This document shows positions 19,393 through 28,697 of a stretch of 58,389 nt of DNA, one piece after another. Both the position numbers and the translations under genes were made by a program. Position 1 is the stretch's first letter; every line of letters begins with the position of its first letter. The notes under the pieces are model-generated. The model made no database searches and was not told the DNA's origin. It worked only from the letters and a program-made list of their open reading frames with translations. The stretch comes from Laceyella sediminis (GTDB lineage Bacteria; Bacillota; Bacilli; Thermoactinomycetales; Thermoactinomycetaceae): contig NZ_PVTZ01000018.1 in assembly GCF_003003125.1 (NCBI RefSeq), forward strand, positions 1 through 58,389, written 5' to 3'.

Positions 19393-20337
19393 TTATAACC
19401 CTACATGCACCCGGAGTAAACGCAGAAATTGCCTTTGTCTCCGCAGGCATCGTTGCGCTTCGTCCAAGGTGACGGCTTGAAAGCGCAAACGGTCACCCGG
19501 TAACGCTTGGGCAATCTGAGGGAGATCGACAGTGCTCACCGTAGCGATCTGTGCATATCCCCCCGTGGTTTGCCGTTCGGCCAATAAAAGGATGGGCTGA
19601 CCGTCGGCGGGCACTTGAATGGAACCGCAGGTCACCGCGCCAGACAAGATGTCTGCGCCTTTCACATGGGTCAAGGGAACACCGTCCAACTTAACCCCCA
19701 TCCGATTCATTTGTGGCGTCACCGTATAGGGGGTATTGAAAAATGCCTCCAAGGCCTCCGTTGTGAATGCATCTTGATGCGGGCCTAGGATAACCCTGAT
19801 CGGAGCGCCTTGCCGGTAAACAGGCCGGCACGAAGGGGGCAACAGGCGTCCTTCTGTGGCCACCTGGCCACGGGAAGAGCCGATTGGCAATCGATCGCCC
19901 CGGCGCAGAGGGCGTCCCCGCCATCCCCCCATTCCGGCGGTGAGATAAGTGGATCGGCTGCCCAATAGGCTTGGCACATCCACTCCCCCAGCCACTGACA
20001 AATATGCGCGCGCACCAAAGGGTTTCCCCCGCACTGTTAACTGCTCTCCCTTGCGCCACCACAAACTCTTCCACAACGGCACTGGCTTACCCGCGAGTCG
20101 CGCCCCTAGATCAGCACCAGTGATAGCGATCAAAAGATCGGTTTCCGCCTCAAGCACCGGGCCTTGTAGCGTCACTTCCAATCCCGCCGCTTCCGGTGGG
20201 TTCCCGACCAGAATATTCCCTAGCTGAAGAGCCACCGCATCTAGCGCCCCGCCGACACTCACCCCAAACCGCTGAAATCCTGGGCGTCCAAGGTCTTGCA
20301 CCGTTGTCAGCAACCCGGGGGACAGCACGCGGATCAT
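19393..20337 (-). CDS. pxpC: 5-oxoprolinase subunit C
   Basis: A 314-residue protein of the biotin-dependent carboxyltransferase/KipA family, opening with MIRVLSPGLLTTVQDLGRPG, a clear family signature. It works with PxpA and PxpB in the ATP-dependent opening of 5-oxoproline (pyroglutamate) to glutamate. The start codon overlaps the pxpA stop (ATGA at 20334-20337), so the subunits are translationally coupled. A longer in-frame N-terminus to 20439 lies inside pxpA and is not homologous. Confidence 0.92.
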   Translation of the reverse strand: MIRVLSPGLLTTVQDLGRPGFQRFGVSVGGALDAVALQLGNILVGNPPEAAGLEVTLQGPVLEAETDLLIAITGADLGARLAGKPVPLWKSLWWRKGEQLTVRGKPFGARAYLSVAGGVDVPSLLGSRSTYLTAGMGGWRGRPLRRGDRLPIGSSRGQVATEGRLLPPSCRPVYRQGAPIRVILGPHQDAFTTEALEAFFNTPYTVTPQMNRMGVKLDGVPLTHVKGADILSGAVTCGSIQVPADGQPILLLAERQTTGGYAQIATVSTVDLPQIAQALPGDRLRFQAVTLDEAQRCLRRQRQFLRLLRVHVGL

Positions 20338-21104
20338 CGGACTTCCCCCACCGGCTTGACAATGATGCCCTCCGCTTGCAACCGTCGGCGCAACGCCTGG
20401 GCCAATGCGGGCGCGTGTGGATGATCCCCATGCAAGCAAACCGTGTCCGCGTTGATCGGGTGTTTGCCGCCATCTAGCGTCTCCACCACCCCTTCCTTTA
20501 TCATGGTGAGAACCTGTGCCACGGCTTCCGCAGGGTCAGTGATCACCGCCTGCGGATTGGTGCGGGGCGTCAATTTCCCATCGGCTTGGTAAGTGCGGTC
20601 GGCAAACACTTCTTCGGCAACAGTCAGCCCTTGCTCCCGTCCAGCTTTCGCCAACAAGCCCCCTGCCAAAGCATACAAGACCAGAGTAGGATCAATGTCA
20701 ACAACCGCCTGCGCCAATGCCTCCGCCAATGCTGGATCTCGCTCCGCCATGTTGTACAGTGCTCCATGCGGCTTCACATGATGCAAACGAACCTGATGCG
20801 CGCGAGTGAATGCCAATAACGCGCCCACTTGGTACACAGTCATGTGATAGACATCCGAAGCACTCACATTCATCTCCCGCCGCCCAAAACCAAGCAAGTC
20901 AGGCAACCCTGGATGCGCCCCCACCGCCACTTTGTGCGTTTTGGCTAGCACAACTGCCCGCCCCATGACTTGCGGATCACCTGCATGGTATCCACAGGCA
21001 ATATTGGCAGACGTGACCCACGACAACAAAGCCTCATCCTCCCCCAGCCGATACCGTCCAAAACCCTCTCCCAAGTCAACATTTATATCAATGCTCCCCT
21101 TCAC
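20334..21104 (-). CDS. pxpA: 5-oxoprolinase subunit A (LamB/YcsF family)
   Basis: A 256-residue LamB/YcsF protein, the hydrolytic subunit of the prokaryotic 5-oxoprolinase. DINVDLGEGFGRY is the conserved N-terminal metal-binding motif, followed by NIACGYHAGDP, VKPHGALYN and VCLHGDHPHA. A GTG at 21104 is preferred: GGAGGGGGG lies seven bases upstream, while the in-frame ATG at 21122 has its Shine-Dalgarno too close. It overlaps the end of pxpB. Confidence 0.93.
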   Translation of the reverse strand: MKGSIDINVDLGEGFGRYRLGEDEALLSWVTSANIACGYHAGDPQVMGRAVVLAKTHKVAVGAHPGLPDLLGFGRREMNVSASDVYHMTVYQVGALLAFTRAHQVRLHHVKPHGALYNMAERDPALAEALAQAVVDIDPTLVLYALAGGLLAKAGREQGLTVAEEVFADRTYQADGKLTPRTNPQAVITDPAEAVAQVLTMIKEGVVETLDGGKHPINADTVCLHGDHPHAPALAQALRRRLQAEGIIVKPVGEVR

Positions 21105-21840
21105 CGGACATCCCCCCTCCATGCTCCCAAGTCACCTTTACCGGCGGGTTCCCAGTTTGGCTAGCCGCTTGAAGCGCACAGAATTCCTCCAGCCCACAAG
21201 GTCGGAAGCGGAGGTAGTCCCCCATGTTCAGCAGACTGGGAGCGGCACTGTTCGGTTGAAAAAGCGGCAAGGGGGTCCGACCGATGATTCGCCAACCCCC
21301 GGGAGTCGCCAGCGGATAAATCCCGGTCTGCCTTCCAGCGATTCCGACCGCTCCCGCCTCGATGCGGGGTCTGGGCGTAGCCAACCGCGGTGTAGCAATG
21401 CGGGCAGACATGCCTCCCAAGTATGCAAATCCCGGTACAAACCCGATCATCTGCACCCAATAGGTTGGCGCCGTGTGGAGCCGGATCACCTCGTCCTCAC
21501 TCAGGTGATTCAACCTGGCCACATCAGCCAGATCCGGCCCCCATTCTCCGCCATAAGCTACAGGAATCTCCACCACCCGCCGGGCAACCTTCTCCTTGTC
21601 AGGACGCCACTTAACAGCCTGACGCCTCATCCATCTCTCCACCGCCTTGGCTGAGGTGCGCACAGGATCATACACCACCGCTACCCCGGCAAAACCGGGA
21701 ATCCATTCCACGATCCCCGGAGGTCTCTGCCGCTCCAACATTTCGCACAGGAAGACCAGTTGCTCATGGTGTTGGCGGGCGCCTTCCCCATCCAGCTCAA
21801 ATAGCAACCCTTGATCACCCAGCAAGCGCACATGCATCAT
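21088..21840 (-). CDS. pxpB: 5-oxoprolinase subunit B (KipI family)
   Basis: A 250-residue KipI/PxpB protein. Family motifs are GDQGLLFEL near the start, PGFAGVAVVYDP, and the cyclophilin-like region FVPGFAYLGG..IATPR..VPAGAVGIAG-type sequence ending in RTPLPLFQP. It is the first gene of pxpBAC. GGAGA precedes the ATG. The B. subtilis relative KipI inhibits the sporulation kinase KinA, but within an intact pxpBAC set the metabolic role is the more likely one. Confidence 0.92.
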   Translation of the reverse strand: MMHVRLLGDQGLLFELDGEGARQHHEQLVFLCEMLERQRPPGIVEWIPGFAGVAVVYDPVRTSAKAVERWMRRQAVKWRPDKEKVARRVVEIPVAYGGEWGPDLADVARLNHLSEDEVIRLHTAPTYWVQMIGFVPGFAYLGGMSARIATPRLATPRPRIEAGAVGIAGRQTGIYPLATPGGWRIIGRTPLPLFQPNSAAPSLLNMGDYLRFRPCGLEEFCALQAASQTGNPPVKVTWEHGGGMSGEGEH

Positions 21841-21877
21841 GGATGTCTCCTATTCCAAATCATTGTTATATTCTTTC

Positions 21878-21906
21878 TATTTATAATACACTAACTTACT
21901 TGACAA
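21878..21906 (-). promoter_or_regulatory. possible promoter of pxpBAC
   Basis: Minus strand: TTGTCA at 21901-21906, 17-bp spacer, TAAATA at 21878-21883. Spacing is good but the -10 is only partial. It lies about 40 bp upstream of pxpB. Confidence 0.5.
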
Positions 21907-21962
21907 ATGAATCATTCAGCTCAAAGAACTTCCAACAGGTCATGCGAGCGAAATTTCCGCAA

Positions 21963-22045
21963 TCATTCACAAGTTATTCACAACTTAATCACAAGAAGTG
22001 CGCAAACGACTGGTTATCCACAAATTCATCCACAATTTATACACA
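21963..22045. promoter_or_regulatory. DnaA-box cluster
   Basis: Six 9-mers of the DnaA-box type, all in the same orientation: TCATTCACA (21963), TTATTCACA (21974), TTAATCACA (21985), TTATCCACA (22014, the perfect consensus), TCATCCACA (22026) and TTATACACA (22037). Spacings are 11, 11, 29, 12 and 11 bp, so most are in helical phase. No gene overlaps them. They lie between pxpB and the tsaD terminator. Confidence 0.7.
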
Positions 22046-22078
22046 AAAAGAGTTACCGCCCTCCCCAGCAGTAACTCT
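22045..22078 (-). terminator. terminator of tsaE-tsaB-rimI-tsaD
   Basis: GAGTTAC at 22050-22056 pairs with GTAACTC at 22071-22077, followed on the minus strand by five T residues. It is 20 bases after the tsaD stop codon. Confidence 0.85.
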
Positions 22079-22098
22079 TCTCATCCCTTACCTTGCGT

Positions 22099-23121
22099 TT
22101 ATTTTATTAATGGCAAATTGGCATCCGCATTAAGCTCCAAATCAGCTAGTTCGCCGTCCAAAAACTGATATGTTCCCGCCACGGCAATCATCGCCGCGTT
22201 GTCCGTGCACAACTCCAACGGCGGGATCGCCAGCCGGATGCCCTCTTCTTTGCATCGTTCTAAAAGGCGAATGCGCAAGGCGCTGTTCGCCGACACCCCA
22301 CCAGCCAACACCAGTTGATCTACGCCGGTTTCCTTTACGGCGCGAATCGATTTCTCCACCAACACGTCTAGCGCCGCCTCCTGAAAACTGGCCGCCAAAT
22401 CAACATACCGAATCTCTTCTCCGCGTTGGCTAGCATTGTGCATCAAATTCATCACCGCCGATTTCAACCCGCTGAAGCTAAAATCAAACGACCCCGGCTC
22501 CAGCCAAGCCCGCGGCAAATCGTAGGTGGGCTCCCCTTGCGCCGCTAATCGGTCAATCTGCGGGCCTCCCGGATACGGCAACTTCATGAGGCGAGCCACT
22601 TTGTCAAAAGCTTCCCCAACGGCGTCATCTCGGGTTTTGCCCAGACGGCGGAAATGGTTGTGACGATCCATGTGGATCAGTTCCGTATGCCCGCCCGATA
22701 CAACAAGGGCAACCAGCGGAAAGGTGAGTGGTTCCACCAAATGGTTGGCGTAAATGTGCCCTGCAATGTGGTGAACCGGCACCAGTGGCTTCCCAGTAGC
22801 ATACGCTAGGGCTTTGGCCGCAGTCACACCGATGAGCAAAGCACCCACCAATCCGGGGCCCTGCGTCACCGCAATCGCATCAATTTCCTCCATCTTCACC
22901 TTCGCCTCTTCCAAGGCCTTCTGAATGATCAAGGTGATGCGCTCAACATGCCGACGCGAAGCCACTTCCGGCACGACCCCGCCAAATTTCTTGTGTACAT
23001 CCATCTGCGACGAAATCACATTGGACAGGCATTCGGTTCCTCCGCGAACCACCGCAGCCGATGTTTCGTCACAGCTCGTTTCAATTCCCAATATGAGAAG
23101 TTGGTTGTTCATCTTGTTCAT
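22099..23121 (-). CDS. tsaD: tRNA N6-adenosine threonylcarbamoyltransferase TsaD
   Basis: A 340-residue ASKHA-fold enzyme that transfers threonylcarbamoyl from TC-AMP to A37 of ANN-decoding tRNAs. The iron site histidines are in HIAGHIYA, and [16 protein letters not shown] is the classic N-terminus. The C-terminal [12 protein letters not shown] motif binds nucleotide. It is the last gene of the operon and overlaps the end of rimI. GGGTGA lies seven bases before the ATG. Confidence 0.97.
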   Translation of the reverse strand: MNKMNNQLLILGIETSCDETSAAVVRGGTECLSNVISSQMDVHKKFGGVVPEVASRRHVERITLIIQKALEEAKVKMEEIDAIAVTQGPGLVGALLIGVTAAKALAYATGKPLVPVHHIAGHIYANHLVEPLTFPLVALVVSGGHTELIHMDRHNHFRRLGKTRDDAVGEAFDKVARLMKLPYPGGPQIDRLAAQGEPTYDLPRAWLEPGSFDFSFSGLKSAVMNLMHNASQRGEEIRYVDLAASFQEAALDVLVEKSIRAVKETGVDQLVLAGGVSANSALRIRLLERCKEEGIRLAIPPLELCTDNAAMIAVAGTYQFLDGELADLELNADANLPLIK

Positions 23122-23581
23122 GCAATGTCACCCACATGATTATGGCATCTTCTTTATTATCGGTGTAATACGCTTTTCTCACTCCTGAGCGGACAAAACC
23201 CAACTGTTCATACAGCGCCTGGGCTACATGGTTGGAAACCCGCACTTCCAATGTCATGGAAGTGGCCCCCAGCTCCCGCGCCAACTGCATCACATGAAGC
23301 AACAGTCGTTTTCCCAATCCCTGCCCACGGTAATCTGGATGGATGGCCACATTGGTGATGTGCGCTTCATCCAAAATCAGCCAAAACCCGCAATAACCCA
23401 CAATCTCCCCGGCGACACACACCACCGTGTAGTGGGCGAACTGGTTGAGCACCAGCTCATTATAAAATGCTTTTCTGGGCCAAGGGGTGGGAAAGGAGAG
23501 GCTTTCCACTTCAGCGATGCGCGTCAAATCCAACAACTCCATCGGCCGGAAAGTGACGGCCTCCTCACGTTTCTCACTCAT
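23081..23581 (-). CDS. rimI: ribosomal protein S18 alanine N-acetyltransferase RimI
   Basis: A 166-residue GNAT acetyltransferase. The acetyl-CoA binding motif is [11 protein letters not shown], preceded by the beta-4 strand around HITNVAIHP. The C-terminal [26 protein letters not shown] is characteristic of RimI. The position between tsaB and tsaD is the standard Firmicute order. The final residues overlap tsaD and the start overlaps tsaB by 8 bp. Confidence 0.94.
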   Translation of the reverse strand: MSEKREEAVTFRPMELLDLTRIAEVESLSFPTPWPRKAFYNELVLNQFAHYTVVCVAGEIVGYCGFWLILDEAHITNVAIHPDYRGQGLGKRLLLHVMQLARELGATSMTLEVRVSNHVAQALYEQLGFVRSGVRKAYYTDNKEDAIIMWVTLHEQDEQPTSHIGN

Positions 23582-24299
23582 TCGACTCTGCCTTTCCCCT
23601 CTTTTTCAACCAATTAGCTTCCGCTTCGGTGATTTGCAAATAATTCGGCGTAAAATCGGCGTGCTCTGGCGGTTGGTGCGCCTTCCACTTCTGGCCGCAC
23701 AGCCACGCCAATTGCGCAGCACGCGGAATGTGATCCGCAGCATTGCCCCACACGGCTCGGTCACCCAGTGCCTCTTGGATGCTTTCACGAAACTTGGTCA
23801 CGTCATCCCCCAAAAACAGAACCGGTTCTTCTCGCTCCCGCAACCATTCCAGCAACGCGCTCACTTCCATCACTTGCTGGGGCAAAACTTCGGTCGGCAC
23901 TCCCCGTTGCCCACGGTACACGCCCGTGTATGCCCGTTGCCTCCGCGCATCAAACATCGGCACCACCAGACCGGGGTAGTTCAATCCATTCATCGCTAGC
24001 ACCGTCAAGCTCGATTCGCTGTACAGCGGCAACTGGCGAACCCAAGCCATCGTCTTCGCCGTCGTCACGCCTATGCGAATTCCCGTATAGGAGCCTGGTC
24101 CGGCGGTGACCGCCAACGCACCAACCTCCTCAATCGACAGCTCCAGATCGGCAAGCAACCGATCCACCGCAGGCATCAAGCGCACCGAATGGTTCTTATG
24201 CAGATTGGTCATCACTTCGCCCAACACCCGATCCGATTCCGCGTCGTAAACGGCCACACCCAACACCAACGTGGATGTGTCCATCGCCAATAACTTCAT
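23574..24299 (-). CDS. tsaB: tRNA threonylcarbamoyladenosine biosynthesis protein TsaB
   Basis: A 241-residue inactive ASKHA paralogue of TsaD that scaffolds the TsaB-TsaD-TsaE complex. MKLLAMDTSTLVLGVAV, AVTAGPGSYTGIRIGVTTAK and the later VPMFDARRQRAYTGVY are family hallmarks. Its ATG overlaps the tsaE stop (ATGA), so translation is coupled. Confidence 0.96.
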   Translation of the reverse strand: MKLLAMDTSTLVLGVAVYDAESDRVLGEVMTNLHKNHSVRLMPAVDRLLADLELSIEEVGALAVTAGPGSYTGIRIGVTTAKTMAWVRQLPLYSESSLTVLAMNGLNYPGLVVPMFDARRQRAYTGVYRGQRGVPTEVLPQQVMEVSALLEWLREREEPVLFLGDDVTKFRESIQEALGDRAVWGNAADHIPRAAQLAWLCGQKWKAHQPPEHADFTPNYLQITEAEANWLKKRGKAESNE

Positions 24300-24754
24300 T
24301 CAACACCCAACTCCTTACAAACCGATTCCCACCGCGCATGGCTGGAGTAGCAAGCAATTTCCCTCGATCCATCGCCACGCACGGAGAAGTTGAGCCACAG
24401 CGTCTCTTCCGGCAACCAAGGCTCCACGCGTGAAGCCCATTCGACCACACACACGCCGTCGCCGTAAAAATAATCGTCCAGCCCTATTTCTTCCACGCCA
24501 TCCAACCGGTACACATCCATATGATAAAGCGGAAGCGTGCCTTCATACTCTTTAATGATCGTGAAGGTGGGGCTGTCTACCTCTTCCTGTACAGCGAGTC
24601 CTTCGGCGATCCCTTTGGCAAACGCCGTTTTTCCAGCGCCCAAGTCCCCTTCCAAAGCCAAAACATCACCGGCGCGGAGCAATCCGGCCAGCCGAACCGC
24701 CAGCGCTCGGGTCATTTGTTCCGATTTCGTGGTCAGTACGCATACCTTTTCCAT
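24296..24754 (-). CDS. tsaE: tRNA threonylcarbamoyladenosine biosynthesis ATPase TsaE
   Basis: A 152-residue P-loop ATPase that regenerates the TsaBD complex for t6A synthesis. The Walker A is EGDLGAGKTAFAKGIA, and FTIIKEYEG and LYHMDVYRL are characteristic. The start at 24754 (MEKVCVLTTKS) is chosen over a TTG at 24766 because GGGTGATC lies at a proper distance. It is the first gene of the t6A operon. Confidence 0.95.
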   Translation of the reverse strand: MEKVCVLTTKSEQMTRALAVRLAGLLRAGDVLALEGDLGAGKTAFAKGIAEGLAVQEEVDSPTFTIIKEYEGTLPLYHMDVYRLDGVEEIGLDDYFYGDGVCVVEWASRVEPWLPEETLWLNFSVRGDGSREIACYSSHARWESVCKELGVE

Positions 24755-24917
24755 ACGATCACCCAACTTCAGAAATTGGCTCTCCCAACCTTTCTATTAG
24801 AAGAAAGCCGACTATCAACGGCAACACACTCACACACAGTTTACCAAACATCTCACTTTGCCCGCATCCTTCGATCTGTTCACAGCTTTTCCCACCATGA
24901 TGGTCAACTATGCAATA

Positions 24918-24950
24918 AACAAAGGACCGCAGCTTATGCCACGGTCCCTC
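24918..24950 (-). terminator. terminator of the four-tRNA cluster
   Basis: GGACCG at 24924-24929 pairs with CGGTCC at 24942-24947, followed on the minus strand by TTTGTTTA. It follows tRNA-Gly(TCC). Confidence 0.7.
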
Positions 24951-24963
24951 GTTCATTCTTTAG

Positions 24964-25034
24964 AGCGGGTGAAGGGAATCGAACCCTCGCATTCGGCTTG
25001 GAAGGCCGATGTTCTACCACTGAACTACACCCGC
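24964..25034 (-). tRNA. tRNA-Gly(TCC)
   Basis: 71-base cloverleaf. Acceptor GCGGGTG/CACCCGC, T-arm with GGTTCGATTCC, and anticodon loop CTTCCAA giving TCC. It is identical to the gene at 58221-58291. Confidence 0.96.
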
Positions 25035-25062
25035 GTACACTATCGTGCTGTTTCAATTGACT

Positions 25063-25139
<77 letters not shown>

Positions 25140-25166
25140 AAATTATAATGAAAATGGTGAAAATGG

Positions 25167-25249
25167 TGCGGTCGGCGAGACTCGAACTCGCACGGTCAGG
25201 GACCACTACCCCCTCAAGATAGCGTGTCTGCCAGTTCCACCACGACCGC
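25167..25249 (-). tRNA. tRNA-Leu(GAG)
   Basis: 83-base class II tRNA with a long variable arm. Acceptor GCGGTCG/CGACCGC. Anticodon loop TTGAGGG gives GAG. Confidence 0.93.
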
Positions 25250-25265
25250 ATGTGTAAGTCCATGG

Positions 25266-25346
25266 TGCGGGTGGAGGGACTTGAACCCCCACGCCAGAGG
25301 CGCTAGAACCTAAATCTAGTGCGTCTGCCAATTCCGCCACACCCGC
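25266..25346 (-). tRNA. tRNA-Leu(TAG)
   Basis: 81-base class II tRNA. Acceptor GCGGGTG/CACCCGC. Anticodon stem CTAGA/TCTAG with loop TTTAGGT gives TAG. It is the promoter-proximal gene of the cluster. Confidence 0.94.
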
Positions 25347-25403
25347 TCACAAAATAGGTTTATTTAAGCCTACAAACAATGTCGCTCTCAATCGACAAGA
25401 ATA

Positions 25404-25432
25404 AATTTAACATGGATAGTGCACAAAGTCAA
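25404..25432 (-). promoter_or_regulatory. promoter of the Leu-Leu-Pro-Gly tRNA cluster
   Basis: Minus strand: TTGACT at 25427-25432, 17-bp spacer, TAAATT at 25404-25409, 58 bp upstream of tRNA-Leu(TAG). The rest of 25433-25587 shows nothing further that I recognise. Confidence 0.72.
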
Positions 25433-25587
25433 CAGGTTTTTTAAGATCGAATATTATGTCTTTATCCTGATTAGGAAGAATGCTGTCTTTCGTGAAAAAC
25501 CAGCGGTTCTTGCTTCGTATGACTCTGTGTACAAGTTCCGTTATCAGTCTTATTTTTAAATGCAAAAATGAGAAGCACACATTATTA

Positions 25588-25616
25588 TTGATTAAATAAT
25601 TAGAAGATTATATAAT
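25588..25616 (+). promoter_or_regulatory. chitinase promoter
   Basis: TTGATT at 25588-25593, 17-bp spacer, perfect TATAAT at 25611-25616. Transcription should start near 25623, just before the inverted repeat at 25631-25646. Confidence 0.8.
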
Positions 25617-25630
25617 AAAAATCGAATCAC

Positions 25631-25646
25631 GTATAGTTGTCTATAC
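25631..25646. promoter_or_regulatory. probable GntR/NagR-type operator of the chitinase gene
   Basis: GTATAG-TTGT-CTATAC, a perfect 6-bp inverted repeat about 8 bp after the predicted start of transcription. TATAGACAACT on the other strand resembles the DasR/NagR (YvoA) family sites that control chitin and GlcNAc genes. The regulator assignment is inference. Confidence 0.6.
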
Positions 25647-25720
25647 AATCAGTCATCTATATCCTTTGCAATGGTCATCACAATCCACCCTGCCCATCTC
25701 ACAACCAAAGGAGTGACATC

Positions 25721-27391
25721 ATGAGAAGAAGATCAGCAAGCAAATTCCTTTGTATCGCCATGGTTCTGTTGCTGCTCGTTGCCCTTGTGCCGCCAGGGGC
25801 CTTTGCGGCCAGTGAATGGCAACCGAACACCGCTTATAAAGTAGGCGATGTTGTGACTTATCAAGGAAGCGTTTACCAATGCCTACAATCCCATACTTCC
25901 CTTGCTGGTTGGGAGCCTCCCAACGCCCCCGCGCTGTGGAAGTTGACTGATGGCGCTGGAGATGATACACAACGGCCCACTGCACCGTCCAATCTCGTCT
26001 CAACCGCTCAAACGGCATCCTCCATCTCCCTCTCTTGGAACGCTTCCACTGACAATGTCGGTGTAACCCAATATGAGATTTACCGCGGCAACACCAAAGC
26101 GGGCACTGCCACCGCCACCACTTACACCGATACCGGTTTAACCGCGGACACCGCTTACACCTATACAGTCAAAGCCAAAGACAAAGCCGGCAACGTATCC
26201 GATTCGAGCAACGCAGTGACGGTGAAAACCAAAGCAAACGGCACCAATCCAAATCCCAACCCCAGCTCACACAAGATCGTAGCCTACTATACCAGTTGGT
26301 CCACCTATGCACGAAACTATCAAGTAGCGGATATCGACGCTTCTAAAATCACACACCTCAATTACGCCTTTGCTAACATCGCCAACGGCGAAATCGTCGT
26401 TGGAGACACTTACGCCGACACGGATAAAGCGTTCCCCGGCGATTGTTGGGATCCCGGCTGTAAGCGCGGCAATTTCAATCAATTGACTAAGTTGAAGCAA
26501 AAATATCCCCACTTGAAAACATTGATTTCCGTTGGCGGTTGGACTTGGTCCGGCGGCTTCTCCGATGCAGCCCTCACTGACGCATCGCGCACCCGTTTCG
26601 CCGATAGCGCGGTTCGTTTCATCAGACAATACGGTTTTGACGGCGTGGATCTTGACTGGGAGTACCCCGTGGGCGGCGGTTTAAATCCCGGACGTCCCGA
26701 GGATAAGCAAAACTTCACCTTGCTCCTTGCAAAAGTGCGGGAAAAACTGGACGCGGCCGGACAAGCTGACGGCAAACATTATCTTTTGACCATCGCTGCA
26801 GGCGCCAGCCCCAGCTACTACAACGACAATACTGAAATGGACAAAGTGAAAAACTATGTTGATTGGATCAACATCATGACCTATGATTTCCGGGGCGCAT
26901 GGGAAAACGCCAACGGACATAATGCTCCGCTCTATGTGGACCCCAGTGATCCCCATCCAAAGCGTGACACTTACAACATTGACGCTGCTGTAAACGGCTT
27001 CCTGAATAAAGGCGTTCCCGCCTCCAAATTGGTGCTGGGCATGCCATTCTACGGGCGCGGTTGGAAAGATTGCCCTGCTACCAACAACGGCCAATTCCAA
27101 ACCTGTAATGGCCCTTCCCAAGGAACATGGGAAAATGGCGTGTTGGACTTCTCTGACCTAGAAAACAACTATATCAATAAAAACGGTTACACCCGCTACT
27201 GGAATTCGGTCTCCAAAGTGCCCTATCTGTACAATCCGACCAACAAAGTGTTCATTTCCTATGATGATGCGGAATCCTTCGGCCACAAAACCGCTTATCT
27301 CAAATCCAAAGGCTTGGCTGGTGCCATGTTCTGGGAGTTGTCAAGTGACCGCAACCAAACACTACTCAACAAATTGTACAACGACTTAAAA
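25721..27391 (+). CDS. secreted chitinase, GH18 with CBM5/12 and FnIII
   Basis: A 556-residue endo-acting chitinase precursor. The signal peptide spans about residues 1-29 (hydrophobic core LCIAMVLLLLVALV, cut after AFA). A type 3 chitin-binding domain (CBM5/12) follows at about 31-75, with YKVGDVVTYQGSVYQC and LWKL aromatic surface residues. A fibronectin type III linker covers about 83-170. After a short Asn/Pro linker comes the GH18 barrel from about 180 to the end. The catalytic DxxDxDxE motif is FDGVDLDWEYP and the substrate-binding motif SVGGW is present. The ATG at 25721 has AAGGAGTG upstream; in-frame codons further upstream lack one. It is monocistronic, with its own promoter, operator and terminator. 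Confidence 0.95.
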
Positions 27392-27408
27392 TAAATAAAT
27401 AACAACTA

Positions 27409-27438
27409 GGCGGCTGGACGTAGAACAGCCGCTTTTTT
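27409..27438 (+). terminator. chitinase terminator
   Basis: GCGGCTG/CAGCCGC stem followed by six T residues, just after the chitinase stop codon. Confidence 0.9.
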
Positions 27439-27621
27439 GTCCCCTCCACCCTGATGTCGCTCCCCTAGGCCTCTAGCGCGCAAAAACGGGGACATAGAAC
27501 GTCTGAAATTCCCTTTTTCTTTCCCCCTCCGCCAGTAAAATGGGAAGTGAAAACATTCATTCCACACCGCAATCATATTGCTCCATTTAATAGATTACCG
27601 TGAAATGGAGGGCTACCAAAG

Positions 27622-28602
27622 ATGAAGCGACTATTCAAGAAAAAGCGATTCTGGGTGGTGCTGGGCTTGATCGTTTTCGTATATTTCAACAACAGCTCGC
27701 TCTTCACCAACCCACCCGCTCAAAAACCCATGTTGCTGGCGCACCGGGGACTTGGGCAAACATTCGACATGACGGGGCTGACCAATGACACTTGCACAGC
27801 GGAGCGAATTCATCCACCTGAACACCCCTACCTCGAAAATACGCTCCCATCCATGCGAGCGGCGTTTGCGGCCGGGGCCGATATGGTGGAATTGGATGTT
27901 CACCCCACCAAAGATGGCCAGTTTGCTGTTTTTCATGACTGGACACTCGATTGCCGGACAAATGCTACCGGTGTGACGCGTGATTATACTCTGTCTGAAC
28001 TGAAGAAGTTGGATATCGGTTACGGATACACCGCTGACGGCGGCAAAACGTTTCCATTCCGCGGCAAAGGAGTGGGGCTAATGCCTTCGCTTGACGAAGT
28101 GCTAGCTGCGTTTCCCAAGCAGGAGTTGCTGATTCATGTGAAGAGCAACGACCCTGCGGAAGGAACTCAGCTAGCCCGTCGGCTCGCCGCCTTGCCCGCT
28201 GACCGCTTGTCCCGGATCACCGTATATGGCGGGGATGAACCCATTGCCGCTCTAGAACGGCAACTTCCCCATCTGCGCACCATGTCCAAAGCCTCACTGA
28301 AAAAGTGTCTGCTTCCTTACATGGCCATCGGTTGGACCGGTATCGTACCAGACGCATGCAAACACACGCAACTCCATATTCCCGATTACGCCGCGTCATG
28401 GTTGTGGGGTTGGCCCCACCGTTTCTTAGCCCGGATGAACGAGGCGGGCACACGAACCATTCTCGTCCGGGATGGTGGTGGTTTTTCCGCCGGTTTTGAC
28501 ACCGCCGAAGACCTCAACCATTTGCCAGAAAACTACGCAGGTGGCATCTGGACCAACCGCATCGACCGCATCGCCCCTCTCATCCAGCGGCGGACGCAGT
28601 GA
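27622..28602 (+). CDS. glycerophosphodiester phosphodiesterase family protein
   Basis: A 326-residue protein. One N-terminal membrane anchor or uncleaved signal (residues 9-22, FWVVLGLIVFVYF) places the domain outside the membrane. The GDPD barrel has the catalytic HRG (LLAHRGLG), the metal site VELDVHPTKDG and the second histidine in VFHDWTLD. The family hydrolyses glycerophosphodiesters to glycerol 3-phosphate and an alcohol; some members act on teichoic-acid units. GGAGGG precedes the ATG. It lies downstream of the chitinase but after its terminator, so it is probably a separate unit. Confidence 0.9.
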   Translation: MKRLFKKKRFWVVLGLIVFVYFNNSSLFTNPPAQKPMLLAHRGLGQTFDMTGLTNDTCTAERIHPPEHPYLENTLPSMRAAFAAGADMVELDVHPTKDGQFAVFHDWTLDCRTNATGVTRDYTLSELKKLDIGYGYTADGGKTFPFRGKGVGLMPSLDEVLAAFPKQELLIHVKSNDPAEGTQLARRLAALPADRLSRITVYGGDEPIAALERQLPHLRTMSKASLKKCLLPYMAIGWTGIVPDACKHTQLHIPDYAASWLWGWPHRFLARMNEAGTRTILVRDGGGFSAGFDTAEDLNHLPENYAGGIWTNRIDRIAPLIQRRTQ

Positions 28603-28657
28603 TCTTTCCACCATCACGTTGTCCAGGGGAGCTGGGTATCTGAAGGAAATTAGGCAC

Positions 28658-28689
28658 AAAAAGCCCGGCGCTGGTCTGCCGGGCTTTCT
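28658..28689. terminator. bidirectional terminator
   Basis: AAGCCCGGC-gctggtct-GCCGGGCTT with A residues before and T residues after, between the convergent GDPD and SgrR-like genes. Confidence 0.88.
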
Positions 28690-28697
28690 CGTTTCTT

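Noticed and set aside
24521-25060. Open frames reading through the tRNA genes near 25 kb, and similar ones near 29.5 and 57.7 kb
   Set aside because: They are translations of tRNA genes; the resulting peptides carry the repeated VEHLTFNQGVEGSSPSW-type artefact.
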